A DNA stretch of 64,000 bases from Chryseobacterium taiwanense (GCF_000813825.1 NZ_JWTA01000005.1:310001-374000); one strand, 5' to 3'; positions 18,459 through 27,335 are shown, counted from the first letter of the stretch. Notes: generated from the sequence alone by a model not told the origin. A program made the numbers and translations.

Positions 18459-19463
18459 ATGTCAGATACATATCAAGCAGAAGACATCCGTCAGCTGACG
18501 GAAAAAGTAAAAGAAAAAAACTACTTATTTTCTCTTCTGAGACAGGAAATCAATAAAGTGATTATCGGCCAGGAATATATGATAGACCGTCTTTTAGTCG
18601 GACTTCTGGGAAATGGTCACGTTCTTTTGGAAGGAGTTCCGGGTTTGGCAAAAACATTGGCAATCAAAACACTGGCAGATGCTGTTCATGGTGATTTTTC
18701 AAGAATTCAGTTTACTCCGGATTTGTTGCCTGCAGATGTTGTCGGAACCATGATTTATAACGTTAAAGACAACGATTTTTCAATAAAAAGAGGTCCTGTT
18801 TTTGCCAACTTTGTATTGGCAGATGAGATCAACCGTGCTCCTGCAAAAGTACAGTCGGCTTTGCTGGAAGTAATGCAGGAAAAGCAGGTGACTATTGGTG
18901 ATGAGACGATGAAACTTCCAAAACCTTTCTTAGTGTTGGCAACGCAGAACCCGATTGATCAGGAAGGAACTTATCTTTTACCGGAGGCTCAAAGCGACCG
19001 TTTCATGCTGAAATGTACGATTGATTATCCAAAATTTGAGGATGAAAGAACCGTGATGAGAATGGTTTCAACGTCACATCAACCTACAGTAAAACCTGTG
19101 ATTTCTTTACAGGATATTGTAGATGCAAAAGAACTTATCAATCAGATCTATCTTGACGAAAAGATTGAAAAATATATTCTGGATATGGTTTTTGCAACCC
19201 GTTTCCCTGAAAATTACGGTCTTTCAGAACTTAAAAACTATATAGGTTTCGGAGCTTCGCCAAGAGCATCGATCAATCTTGCTATTGCTTCCAGAGCGTA
19301 TGCATTTCTGAAAGGAAGAGCGTTTGTGATTCCTGAAGACGTAAAAGAACTGGCAAAAGATGTATTGAGACATAGAATCGGTTTAACCTTCGAAGCGGAA
19401 GCAGAAGAAATTTCCACAGAAGAAATTATCAATAGAATTTTAGCGAAAATTCAGGCTCCGTAA
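18459..19463 (+). CDS. MoxR-family AAA+ ATPase
   Basis: A 334-residue cytoplasmic AAA+ chaperone of the MoxR group. Walker A is GVPGLAKT at 59-66 and Walker B FVLADEIN at 118-125, followed by the sensor-1 region LATQNPIDQEGTY. MoxR ATPases work with von Willebrand factor A (vWA) proteins to mature or remodel envelope complexes. It heads the Bat cluster, with the DUF58 and vWA proteins encoded immediately downstream. Its stop codon overlaps the start of the next gene by one base. Confidence 0.93.
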   Translation: MSDTYQAEDIRQLTEKVKEKNYLFSLLRQEINKVIIGQEYMIDRLLVGLLGNGHVLLEGVPGLAKTLAIKTLADAVHGDFSRIQFTPDLLPADVVGTMIYNVKDNDFSIKRGPVFANFVLADEINRAPAKVQSALLEVMQEKQVTIGDETMKLPKPFLVLATQNPIDQEGTYLLPEAQSDRFMLKCTIDYPKFEDERTVMRMVSTSHQPTVKPVISLQDIVDAKELINQIYLDEKIEKYILDMVFATRFPENYGLSELKNYIGFGASPRASINLAIASRAYAFLKGRAFVIPEDVKELAKDVLRHRIGLTFEAEAEEISTEEIINRILAKIQAP

Positions 19464-19918
19464 TGAGTGAAGTAATCATTAGAAAGGCGGTTCAGGAAGA
19501 TTGTGCTCCGATGTTGGGGTTGATAAAAGAACTGGCTGATTATGAAAAGGCTTTGCATGAAGTTACTTTAACTTTAGAGCAGTTTATTGAAGATGGATTC
19601 GGAAGTTCGCCTGTTTGGGGAGCTTTTGTAGCTGAATATAATGGTGAGATTGTTGGAATTTCATTGTATTATGATAGATATTCAACATGGAAGGGAAGAA
19701 GATTGTATCTGGAAGATTTGGTGGTGACGGAAAAGTTGAGAGGTAAGCAAATCGGAAAGAAATTATTTGAAGCAACCATGGAATATGGAAAATCTAATCA
19801 ATACAGCGGAATGGTTTTTCAGGTATTGAACTGGAACGAACCGGCGATCAATTTCTATAAAAAATACAGTCCGAAGTTTGATGATGAATGGTTGAATGTT
19901 TCAATAGAATTTAAATAG
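19463..19918 (+). CDS. GNAT acetyltransferase, SSAT-like
   Basis: A 151-residue GNAT acetyltransferase. It resembles diamine/thialysine acetyltransferases of the SSAT type across its length: the N-terminal LIKELADYEKA, the central RYSTWKGRRLYLEDLVV, the acetyl-CoA loop RGKQIGKKL, and the C-terminal VLNWNEPAINFYKKY. The substrate is therefore likely a small amine such as spermidine, another diamine or thialysine. It overlaps moxR by one base and ends three bases before the DUF58 gene, so it is translationally embedded in the Bat operon, where such an enzyme is not a standard member. Confidence 0.85.
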   Translation: MSEVIIRKAVQEDCAPMLGLIKELADYEKALHEVTLTLEQFIEDGFGSSPVWGAFVAEYNGEIVGISLYYDRYSTWKGRRLYLEDLVVTEKLRGKQIGKKLFEATMEYGKSNQYSGMVFQVLNWNEPAINFYKKYSPKFDDEWLNVSIEFK

Positions 19919-19921
19919 TTT

Positions 19922-20785
19922 ATGCAGATAAAAGATATTGTAAAAAAAGTCAAGCAAATAGAAATCCGTACTCGTAAGAAGACGGAAGCTACTTTGATGG
20001 GGCAATATCACAGTGCTTTTAAAGGGCAGGGAATGACTTTTTCGGAAGTTCGTCCGTATCAGTTTGGCGACGAGATCCGTAGAATTGACTGGAATAAGAC
20101 AGCGCGTTTCCGTGAGCCATTCGTGAAAGTGATGGAAGAGGAGAGGGAATTGACGATGATGTTGTTGGTAGATATTTCCGCTTCGATGGATTATGGAACA
20201 AAAACTCAGCTGAAAAGAGAATATGTGGCTGAAATTGCTGCGAGTTTAGGCTTTTCAGCGGCCGGGAATAATGATAAAGTGGGACTGATTTTATTTGCGG
20301 ATAAAGTATATAAAGTGATTCCTCCACAAAAAGGAAGAAAACATATTCTTTCGATTATCAGTAATATTCTTACGGCAGATTATGTTCCTGCAGTCTCAAG
20401 AATCGATAAAGCTATGGAATACATGATGGGAATTTTTAAAAGAAAATCTCTGGTATTTCTTTTCTCGGATTTTGAAGATGAATATGACTCTAAAATGTTG
20501 AGAGTAGCTTCCAAAAAACATCAATTATTGGGAATGCGAATTTTTGATGAGAAGGATAATGAAATTCCGGATGTAGGATATACTTTATTATATGATGCGG
20601 AAACGGGAAAACAGGTTTGGGCGAATACTTCGAGTGCGAGATGGAGGTATAATTTTGCAGAAGCTCAAAAACAGAAGTTAAGAGCTTTAGAAGAAGATTT
20701 TGCCAATAGTTCGGCGAGCTTTATGAATATTAATACCGGTTCGGACTACTCAAAACTATTGTATAATTATTTTCAGAAGAAATAA
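19922..20785 (+). CDS. DUF58 protein with vWA-like domain
   Basis: A 287-residue DUF58 protein, the usual partner of MoxR. The conserved DUF58 stretch YQFGDEIRRIDWNKTARF is at about 46-63. A vWA-type fold follows, with the metal-site motif DxSxS as DISAS at 84-88. It has no signal peptide or TM helix and is expected in the cytoplasm at the inner membrane with MoxR and the Bat proteins. It is separated from the next Bat gene by about 106 bases that contain a palindromic repeat. Confidence 0.9.
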   Translation: MQIKDIVKKVKQIEIRTRKKTEATLMGQYHSAFKGQGMTFSEVRPYQFGDEIRRIDWNKTARFREPFVKVMEEERELTMMLLVDISASMDYGTKTQLKREYVAEIAASLGFSAAGNNDKVGLILFADKVYKVIPPQKGRKHILSIISNILTADYVPAVSRIDKAMEYMMGIFKRKSLVFLFSDFEDEYDSKMLRVASKKHQLLGMRIFDEKDNEIPDVGYTLLYDAETGKQVWANTSSARWRYNFAEAQKQKLRALEEDFANSSASFMNINTGSDYSKLLYNYFQKK

Positions 20786-20800
20786 AAATAAACGTTCTTT

Positions 20801-20872
20801 TGTTATTCTGAATGTAGCGTAAGCGAAATGATCTGATGTTTTGATCAGAGATTTTCCTTCGTCAGAATGACA
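20801..20872. repeat. palindromic intergenic repeat, copy A
   Basis: TGTTATTCTGA at 20801-20811 and TCAGAATGACA at 20862-20872 are inverted repeats with one mismatch. An inner TCTGAT/ATCAGA pair extends the hairpin. It lies between two genes of the Bat operon and belongs to the family seen at 27308, 44761 and, more distantly, 55359. Confidence 0.6.
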
Positions 20873-20891
20873 GATGAGATGTTAAAATTTA

Positions 20892-21797
20892 ATGATAAAA
20901 TTGAAAAAACTATTATTTATATTTTGCTTTTTGATCTGTGCGAATGCTTTTTCACAGATACTTTCTTCCAGTGTAGAGAAGAAAACCATTGCTTTGGGAG
21001 AAGTGAATCATATTGTTATAACGATTAACAATTTAAATGACAAAAAGGTTTCTGCGGCTCCTGAAAATGAGCTTTTGCCTTTTCATTTTGAAGAAGTAAA
21101 AGACAGTATTGCTCAGACTAAAGATATTTATTACCGAAGAATCGAATTTGCAGTATTTGAAGAAGGAAGTTTTAAAATTCCCGAACTGGAATTCAAGGTA
21201 GACGGAAAGATTTTAAAAACCATTCCTTATGAAATAGATGTCATTAATACGGCAAAAAAAGATGACCAGATCAACGATATCATGCAGAATAAGGAGGTTA
21301 ATCTGGAAGCTAAAGATTATTGGGAGCTTTATAAATGGTATATTTTAGCTGGTTTGTCCGTCATTGCTTTAATTGTTGCTATTGTCATGTTCATTAAATG
21401 GGGTAGGAAAGCAAAAGATTCACCTGTAGTCGCGACTAATCAAACCTTGAAGGAGCTTGATTCTTTAAAAAAGAAAAAATATGTAGAAAGTGGGGATTAT
21501 CGTTCGTTCTATGTTGAACTGATTGATATTTCCAGAAAATTTATTTCCAGACAATATCGTTTGCCTGCAGATGTTTTGTTAACGGATGATTTAATTGATT
21601 TAATGAAAAAAAATAATACCATTTCTCAGGAAAACGAAAAAGTAGTGGAAGATGTATTCTTGCGCGGAGACTTGGTGAAATTTGCTAAAACCTTTCCGGA
21701 TAAAGAGATGATGGAAAAAGACTTTACGGATATCAGAGAGTTTGTAAAGCGTTCGTCAAAAGATTTGGAATTTGAAAACTTGAGAAAGGATGCTTGA
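20892..21797 (+). CDS. Bat-operon membrane protein (BatD-like N-terminal half)
   Basis: A 301-residue inner-membrane protein. Residues 1-22 form a signal peptide ending in AFSQ. A periplasmic beta-rich domain similar in style to the oxygen-tolerance BatD family follows, then a TM helix at about 151-170 and a cytoplasmic helical domain of about 120 residues. Such a protein commonly sits between DUF58 and BatA in Bacteroidota. Its 3' end overlaps batA by eight bases. Its precise role in the complex is unknown. Confidence 0.8.
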   Translation: MIKLKKLLFIFCFLICANAFSQILSSSVEKKTIALGEVNHIVITINNLNDKKVSAAPENELLPFHFEEVKDSIAQTKDIYYRRIEFAVFEEGSFKIPELEFKVDGKILKTIPYEIDVINTAKKDDQINDIMQNKEVNLEAKDYWELYKWYILAGLSVIALIVAIVMFIKWGRKAKDSPVVATNQTLKELDSLKKKKYVESGDYRSFYVELIDISRKFISRQYRLPADVLLTDDLIDLMKKNNTISQENEKVVEDVFLRGDLVKFAKTFPDKEMMEKDFTDIREFVKRSSKDLEFENLRKDA

Positions 21798-22782
21798 TTT
21801 TGAATTTTATAGTCCGTGGTTTTTGCTTCTTTTTTTACTGTTCATTCCTCTTTTATTCAGAGACATCAGCAAGCAGAAAAGAAAAGGAATTAAAGTTCCT
21901 ACGGTTAAAAATATGGGCGAGAACAGCGGTATTCTGCCGGTGCTCTTTTTACTGAAAATATCGAAGTATATTATTCTTTCTGCCTTAATTATTGCCATGG
22001 CAAGACCAAGAACTTTTACCATTTCTCAGGATAGAGATGATACCAAAGGAATTGATATTATGCTTTCGGTGGATGTTTCTTTGAGTATGCTGGCAAAAGA
22101 TTTAACGCCGGATCGTTTAACGGCTTTAAAGGATATTGCTGTTAAGTTTGTTGAAAAACGTCCGAATGACAGAATTGGGTTGGTTGCTTATTCAGGAGAA
22201 GCGTTTACTAAAGTTCCTGTAACTTCCGATCATCAGGTTGTTATCGACGAACTGAAAAATCTGAATCCGATGGAACTTCAGCCGGGAACAGCAATTGGAG
22301 AAGGACTTTCTGTTGCTGTGAATCACCTTAAAAACAGCAAGGCGAAAAGTAAGATCATTATTTTGATGACGGATGGAGTTAACACTATAGAAAATGCAAT
22401 GCCACCGCAAATTGCTGCTGAGTTGGCTAAAAATAATAACATAAAAGTATATTCAATAGGAATTGGAACCAACGGATATGCTCTAATGCCTACACAAACC
22501 GATATATTCGGAGATTTGGTGTTCACGGAGACCGAAGTGAAGATAGACGAACCGGTTTTAAAAGATGTTGCACAAATGACAGGAGGTAAGTATTTCAGAG
22601 CAACTTCAAATTCTGGATTGGCAGAAGTATATGATGAGATTAATCAATTGGAGAAATCAGATATAAAGGTTTCAAAGCTGTACAACTATGAAGAATACTT
22701 TAAGTTCTTTCTTTGGATAGCTTTGGGAATGCTTGTTTTTGATGCTTTGTTGAGATGGGTATTTTATAAATTTTTAAGCTGA
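21790..22782 (+). CDS. batA: BatA, vWA membrane protein
   Basis: A 330-residue protein with two N-terminal TM helices (about 7-23 and 51-71), a vWA domain and a C-terminal TM helix (about 305-325). The MIDAS metal site is intact: DVSLS at 95-99, the Thr in the LQPGTAIGEG loop and Asp in ILMTDG. BatA forms an envelope complex with BatB-BatE that supports aerotolerance, stress resistance or virulence in several bacteria. It overlaps the previous gene by eight bases and batB by one, showing tight translational coupling. Confidence 0.92.
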   Translation: MLDFEFYSPWFLLLFLLFIPLLFRDISKQKRKGIKVPTVKNMGENSGILPVLFLLKISKYIILSALIIAMARPRTFTISQDRDDTKGIDIMLSVDVSLSMLAKDLTPDRLTALKDIAVKFVEKRPNDRIGLVAYSGEAFTKVPVTSDHQVVIDELKNLNPMELQPGTAIGEGLSVAVNHLKNSKAKSKIIILMTDGVNTIENAMPPQIAAELAKNNNIKVYSIGIGTNGYALMPTQTDIFGDLVFTETEVKIDEPVLKDVAQMTGGKYFRATSNSGLAEVYDEINQLEKSDIKVSKLYNYEEYFKFFLWIALGMLVFDALLRWVFYKFLS

Positions 22783-23789
22783 TGGATTGGTATTTAGGAA
22801 ATTACTGGTATTTGTTGTTGCTGCTACTTTTGCCGTTTCTAGCAATATTGCTGATCCGTTTTTTAAAATGGAAAAAGAAAAAAAGAGAAGCTTTTGCAGA
22901 GCAACAGTTTCATGAACAATTGTTTGAGAAAAATTCAGGATTTACAAAGTTTTTCCCTGTGCTGTATCTTTTAGGGACTTTATTTCTCATTTTTTCGATT
23001 ATAGATCTTTTAAGCGGTTCTAATGAAGTTGAGACCAAACAAAGACTGAATAATGTGATCTTCATGCTGGATGTTTCCAACTCGATGAATGCAGAAGATG
23101 TGGAACCCAACCGTTTGATGGAGGCTAAAAATGTAATCGTAAATACCATGCAGAAGATGAAAAGCGACAAAGTAGGTGTGGTAATCTTTGCGGGGGAAGC
23201 AACTTCTATTATGCCTTTAACGACCGATTATTCTTCTGCGGAAACTTATATTAACGGTATCGAAACTAATTCTATGCAGGTTCAGGGAACAGACTTTCTA
23301 AAAGCAATGGAAGTCGCTGTAGATAAGTTTAAAAACGTGAACAAAGGAGCCAGAAAAATAATCTTGCTGAGTGATGGGGAAGATAATGAAGGAAATGATG
23401 CTGCCGCGATACGATTGGCGAATAAAGAAGGGATTGCTGTAACCACTGTAGGAATCGGTACAGAAGAAGGAGCTCCTGTTCCTGAATATTCTTTTGGTCA
23501 GTTGATGGGGTATAAAGCTGATATGAATGGAGAAACGGTCATTTCAAAAAGACAAACGGAAGCTTTACATAAAATAGCTCAGTCGACAGGAGGTGATTAT
23601 ATCGATGGAAATAATATCAATGAAACACCTGATAAAATAGCCGATGTTTTGAGTAAAAAATCATTCTCATCAGAAACGTTGGTGAAATCTCAAAATGCAA
23701 ACCATTATTATCAATATTTCTTAGGTTTTTCAATTTTATTTTTCTTTTTAATTTATATATTTAATCCTAAAAGAGATTTTAATGTTTAA
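22782..23789 (+). CDS. batB: BatB, vWA membrane protein
   Basis: A 335-residue paralogue of BatA with the same layout: TM helices at about 9-26 and 58-77, a vWA domain and a C-terminal TM helix. Its MIDAS motif is DVSNS at 97-101, with VQGTDFLKAM and LLSDGEDNEG supplying the other ligands. The start overlaps the batA stop by one base. The terminal segment YQYFLGFSILFFFLIYIF anchors it in the membrane. It is expected to pair with BatA in the same complex. Confidence 0.92.
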   Translation: MDWYLGNYWYLLLLLLLPFLAILLIRFLKWKKKKREAFAEQQFHEQLFEKNSGFTKFFPVLYLLGTLFLIFSIIDLLSGSNEVETKQRLNNVIFMLDVSNSMNAEDVEPNRLMEAKNVIVNTMQKMKSDKVGVVIFAGEATSIMPLTTDYSSAETYINGIETNSMQVQGTDFLKAMEVAVDKFKNVNKGARKIILLSDGEDNEGNDAAAIRLANKEGIAVTTVGIGTEEGAPVPEYSFGQLMGYKADMNGETVISKRQTEALHKIAQSTGGDYIDGNNINETPDKIADVLSKKSFSSETLVKSQNANHYYQYFLGFSILFFFLIYIFNPKRDFNV

Positions 23790-23823
23790 TTTTCTATTTA
23801 GTTTACAGTTCGTTAAGCCATAC

Positions 23824-23840
23824 TTTAACCCAACTTTAAC
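23824..23840 (+). promoter_or_regulatory. paired TTTAAC direct repeats upstream of batC
   Basis: TTTAAC occurs at 23824 and 23835, eleven bases apart, just upstream of the batC promoter. It resembles the pair before moxR at 18370-18385. Confidence 0.35.
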
Positions 23841-23873
23841 AAATTAGAATCTGTTTATTAACATATAAAGGAA

Positions 23874-23881
23874 TAATTTTG
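23874..23881 (+). promoter_or_regulatory. internal batC promoter, -7 element
   Basis: TAATTTTG matches TAnnTTTG and ends six bases before the ATG at 23888. It predicts a second transcript with almost no leader covering batC and batD. Confidence 0.55.
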
Positions 23882-23887
23882 CAATTG

Positions 23888-24634
23888 ATGAATACTAAAA
23901 TCATTTTTTTATCGTTTGTACTTGTCTTTACGTTTTCAGGCTGTTTATTTGGGCAGGAAAGCTACAGAACTTTAGTGTACGAAGGCAATCAAAAATTTAA
24001 TGATAAAAATTATGAGGGTGCATCTTCCAAATATATGGAAGCCGTAAAACAAAACAATAAAGATTTTACAGCTCATTATAATATGGGAAATGCATTGTAT
24101 AAGAGCAAAAAATATGAAGAGGCAAAGGCAGAATTTGAAAAAGCAAAAGCGCTTTCTCAGACTCTTCCCGATAAAGCAGCGGCTCTACACAATTTAGGGA
24201 ACACTTATATGCAGATGAACCAGCCGGAAAAAGCGGCAGACTATTATAAGCAGTCCTTAAAGCAGAATCCTAAAAGTGAGGCAACAAGAAAAAATTATGA
24301 AATTGCTAAACTGAAGGAGAAAGAAAACCAACAAAAGAAAAACCAGCAGAATAACTCAGGCAAAGGAGGCGGTGGTGAAAACCAAAAACAAAATGATGAT
24401 CAAAACGGAAATCCTAAAGATCAAAAGCAAGATCAGGGAAAAGGCCAGCAAAATAAAGGGAAAAATCAGGAAGGAAACAGTCCTGATCAGAACCAGAATA
24501 ATGAAGGCAAAATACCAAAAGATCTTGAAAATGCCATATTAGACAAAGTAAGCGAAAAAGAAAAAGAAACCGCCAGAAGAATTTTAAATAAGAATTCTTA
24601 TTCGATGCCGCAAAGCAACGAGAAAGATTGGTGA
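23888..24634 (+). CDS. batC: BatC, TPR protein
   Basis: A 248-residue lipoprotein (lipobox FSGC, Cys19) with about three tetratricopeptide repeats at 27-140, recognisable from NYEGASSKYMEAVKQNNKDF and ALHNLGNTYMQMNQPEKA. A Gln/Asn/Lys/Gly-rich low-complexity tail runs from about 150 to 215, ending in a short helical segment. BatC acts with BatB in the periplasm, the repeats serving protein contacts. The ATG at 23888 follows the promoter; the TTG at 23879 overlaps it. The gene ends in an overlapping TGATG with batD. Confidence 0.88.
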   Translation: MNTKIIFLSFVLVFTFSGCLFGQESYRTLVYEGNQKFNDKNYEGASSKYMEAVKQNNKDFTAHYNMGNALYKSKKYEEAKAEFEKAKALSQTLPDKAAALHNLGNTYMQMNQPEKAADYYKQSLKQNPKSEATRKNYEIAKLKEKENQQKKNQQNNSGKGGGGENQKQNDDQNGNPKDQKQDQGKGQQNKGKNQEGNSPDQNQNNEGKIPKDLENAILDKVSEKEKETARRILNKNSYSMPQSNEKDW

Positions 24635-26376
24635 TGAAGCAAAAGCTTATCTACATATTACTACTATTTACTTCCATAATTTCTTATGGACAGGTAAATC
24701 TTTCTCTAGAAACTGATAAATCTGAATATAACGGAAGAGATATTATCAATCTTACAATTGTATTAGAACTTAACGGAGGAGATTTGGAACAGCAATCAGT
24801 ATTTCAGTTACCGGATCTTTCCAAATTTACGATCATAGGTAGTGGTTCTGTAACCAATAGCTTTATGGATCCTGTCACCAATACAGTGATCACCGAAAAG
24901 ATTACCCGATTGGCTCTTGAACCTAAAAAGAAGGGTAAAATTAGAATCGGATCAGTTCTTGTTACGGTCAGCAACAAAATTTATAAAACAGAGCCTTTTG
25001 AGATTGTAGTAAAAGATATTGATAAAAAATCATCGGTACATGCTGCAGCGCAGAATGATGTATTTCTGAATATGGAGATTGAAGATAGAGAAGTCTATCA
25101 GAATCAACCTACCATTGCGGTATTAAAAGTATATTCCAGAAATATGGATAACCTTAGAAAGGTTAAAAATATACAGCTTCCTGAACAAGGAAATCTTAAT
25201 GTACATCCGGTACATTTTAGAAAATCAGAAATCGATCCTTCTGACATGGGAGGAAATATGGCTTCACAGGTGATTGCCGTTTTTATGGTTTTTCCTAACG
25301 AAGCCGGATATGTAGAAGTACCTGCAGTTTCAGCTTCTGTAAACACACTTGCTCATAAAAATAAAATACTTTCCAATAAAGTAAGGCTCAACGTAAAAAA
25401 GCTTCCGGAAGGCTCTCCTGAAAGTTTTAAAAATGCAGTTGGAAACTTCAAGGTAGATATTTATTGTCCGACTAAAGAAAAAGCTGAGGTTAAAAAACCA
25501 ATGCATGTAGTTGTAAAAGTTTCGGGTGAAGGTAATCTTAGCGATATGAAACTTCCGGGTATTGAAGCTTCTCCGGATTATGAGTTCTTTAATCCAAAAA
25601 TTACTTCAAAAGTTTATCCCGGAAAAGTGGGAATGAAAGGCGAAATTTTTGCGAATTATATTGTCATTCCTAAAAAGCTAGGAACAATTTCTATTAAAAC
25701 AGAAGATTTCTCATTTTTTGATCCAGGAAAAAAAGAATATGTTGAGGTTCCTTCTGAGTATTTAACTACCCACACATTCTCTCATGAGCAGGTGCTGGAA
25801 TCGCGTACAACGGTAGAAAAAGTAAATGAGTATACCAACAATTTTTTAGAAACGGTAAATACTCCGGTTTTAAAAACCAATTCATTTAAAGTAAAAGAAA
25901 AGAACAAGTTCAACTGGAATGTTTTGTTTGTGAATGCTGTTATTCTGCTAAGTTTATTAGTGGCTTATCTTTTATTTAGAAATTGGCAAAAAAAACGTTC
26001 TTTGGTTACTAAAACAACATCTTCCGAGTCTTTGGGTTCCGTGGCAGAAACAGAAGAAGAGATTCGTACCATGCTGAAAACAGATATTACAGACTATTTC
26101 AATTATTTGAAAAACCTGAAAGAAAATAATGACCATGCTAAGTTTTTTGAAACGGTAGAAGAACTTGATGCAGAAGTTAGAAACCAATATTTCCAAAGTT
26201 CTTCAAAGGATTTTATTCAGTTTTTAGAAAATTACAAAGGTTCTCATATTGCCGAGGAATATAGAAAGTTATCTCAAAAAATTCAGGTTGAGAAATATGC
26301 TCCAGTGAAATCTGAGGAGGGAATTGATGAGCTGTTTAACACAATTGTTAATTTATATTCTAGTATTAGCAAATAA
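24634..26376 (+). CDS. batD: BatD, oxygen-tolerance family protein
   Basis: A 580-residue inner-membrane protein of the BatD family. A signal peptide (residues 1-20, ending SYGQ) is followed by a large periplasmic region of repeated immunoglobulin-like beta domains, a TM helix at about 434-452 (VLFVNAVILLSLLVAYLLF) and a cytoplasmic helical tail of about 125 residues. It completes the Bat complex at the membrane. The ATG at 24634 overlaps the batC stop. The upstream in-frame TTG and GTG would only add two residues before the signal peptide. Confidence 0.88.
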   Translation: MKQKLIYILLLFTSIISYGQVNLSLETDKSEYNGRDIINLTIVLELNGGDLEQQSVFQLPDLSKFTIIGSGSVTNSFMDPVTNTVITEKITRLALEPKKKGKIRIGSVLVTVSNKIYKTEPFEIVVKDIDKKSSVHAAAQNDVFLNMEIEDREVYQNQPTIAVLKVYSRNMDNLRKVKNIQLPEQGNLNVHPVHFRKSEIDPSDMGGNMASQVIAVFMVFPNEAGYVEVPAVSASVNTLAHKNKILSNKVRLNVKKLPEGSPESFKNAVGNFKVDIYCPTKEKAEVKKPMHVVVKVSGEGNLSDMKLPGIEASPDYEFFNPKITSKVYPGKVGMKGEIFANYIVIPKKLGTISIKTEDFSFFDPGKKEYVEVPSEYLTTHTFSHEQVLESRTTVEKVNEYTNNFLETVNTPVLKTNSFKVKEKNKFNWNVLFVNAVILLSLLVAYLLFRNWQKKRSLVTKTTSSESLGSVAETEEEIRTMLKTDITDYFNYLKNLKENNDHAKFFETVEELDAEVRNQYFQSSSKDFIQFLENYKGSHIAEEYRKLSQKIQVEKYAPVKSEEGIDELFNTIVNLYSSISK

Positions 26377-26390
26377 TTAATTATTTTTCA

Positions 26391-26398
26391 TATTTTTG
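26391..26398 (+). promoter_or_regulatory. promoter of the MarC-family gene, -7 element
   Basis: TATTTTTG matches TAnnTTTG and lies 21 bases before the ATG at 26420, so the MarC gene can be transcribed independently of the Bat genes. Confidence 0.55.
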
Positions 26399-26419
26399 CG
26401 AAATTCTTAATTTGATATA

Positions 26420-27022
26420 ATGGAAGTATTTGAACATTTTTCTATTAAAGAGATTATTACCTGTTTTATGGTACTATTTGCTGTGATCGACATCATAGGT
26501 TCTATTCCTATTGTGGTAAGCTTACAGCAAAAATTTGGTCAGATTGAAGCCAGAAAAGCATCCCTTACTGCAGGTGGAATTATGCTGGTCTTCCTTTTTG
26601 TGGGAAACAAAATCCTGAAATTTATTGGAGTAGATGTGAATTCATTTGCAATTGCAGGGGCATTTGTCATTTTTATTATCGCTCTGGAAATGATTTTAGG
26701 AATTGAGATCAATAAAACTTCAGAAGCAAAATCTGCGTCTATTGTTCCGATTGCTTTCCCGTTGGTAGCTGGAGCCGGAACTTTAACGACGACATTATCT
26801 TTAAAAGCTGAATTCCATGATATTAATATTATTTTTGGAATCATTCTCAATACAATTTTCGTATATTTGGTGCTGAAATCTGCTACTTGGCTGGAAAAGA
26901 AAATGGGGGAAGCAACATTGGCTATTTTACAGAAAGTTTTTGGAATTATTCTTCTAGCAATTTCAATCAAATTATTTACCGCAAACTTTGCCCAATTGGT
27001 GCAGAATTATATTAATTTTTAA
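26420..27022 (+). CDS. MarC-family integral membrane protein
   Basis: A 200-residue protein with six predicted TM helices, the normal size for the MarC/UPF0056 family. The characteristic internal segment AFPLVAGAGTLTTTL lies at about 112-126, and DIIGSIPIVVSL occupies the first helix. The family's function is unsettled; despite the name, a role in multiple antibiotic resistance is not established. It is followed five bases later by a small membrane protein gene, probably on the same transcript. Confidence 0.9.
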   Translation: MEVFEHFSIKEIITCFMVLFAVIDIIGSIPIVVSLQQKFGQIEARKASLTAGGIMLVFLFVGNKILKFIGVDVNSFAIAGAFVIFIIALEMILGIEINKTSEAKSASIVPIAFPLVAGAGTLTTTLSLKAEFHDINIIFGIILNTIFVYLVLKSATWLEKKMGEATLAILQKVFGIILLAISIKLFTANFAQLVQNYINF

Positions 27023-27027
27023 AAATT

Positions 27028-27222
27028 ATGCAGAAGTTTTATAAAGTATTTTTGATCGTTTTCGTTATCATTATCGGAATCAATGTATATGCAATAGATT
27101 TTAACACAGACCTTTTATCTGAAGATAATCTGAAGTTTGTATTCTCTATTGGAGCAGGTGTTATAGGGTTGATATTACTTTTTGTAATGAATACCTGGAG
27201 TAAAGTTGGAGTAAGAAAATAA
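27028..27222 (+). CDS. small two-helix membrane protein
   Basis: A 64-residue protein with two hydrophobic helices (about 5-23 and 36-54) separated by an acidic loop, and the tail WSKVGVRK. It follows the MarC gene by five bases and precedes a strong terminator, so it is the last gene of that unit. I do not recognise a family. It may be an accessory subunit of the MarC-type protein, but position is the only evidence. Confidence 0.65.
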   Translation: MQKFYKVFLIVFVIIIGINVYAIDFNTDLLSEDNLKFVFSIGAGVIGLILLFVMNTWSKVGVRK

Positions 27223-27250
27223 TTATTTTTAATTATACTATCAAAATATA

Positions 27251-27279
27251 AACCTCTTTCAATCTGAAAGAGGTTTTTT
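27251..27279 (+). terminator. terminator after the MarC unit
   Basis: AACCTCTTTC pairs perfectly with GAAAGAGGTT across a five-base loop and is followed by a T-run. Confidence 0.88.
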
Positions 27280-27307
27280 GTTTATTATGATCGCTAAAGT
27301 ATAAAGT

Positions 27308-27335
27308 TGTCATTCTGAATGAAATGAAGAATCTC
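27308..27335. repeat. half copy of palindromic repeat, copy B
   Basis: TGTCATTCTGAATG followed by GAAGAATCT is the left arm of the element seen complete at 44761. The matching right arm is missing; only a degenerate AAGATTCTTCA remains at the 3' end of the isochorismate synthase gene. It lies between converging genes. Confidence 0.5.

Noticed and set aside
26539..26970. 143-codon open frame opposite the MarC gene
   Set aside because: It is fully inside the MarC gene, whose family match is strong; the antisense translation has no domain or start signal.
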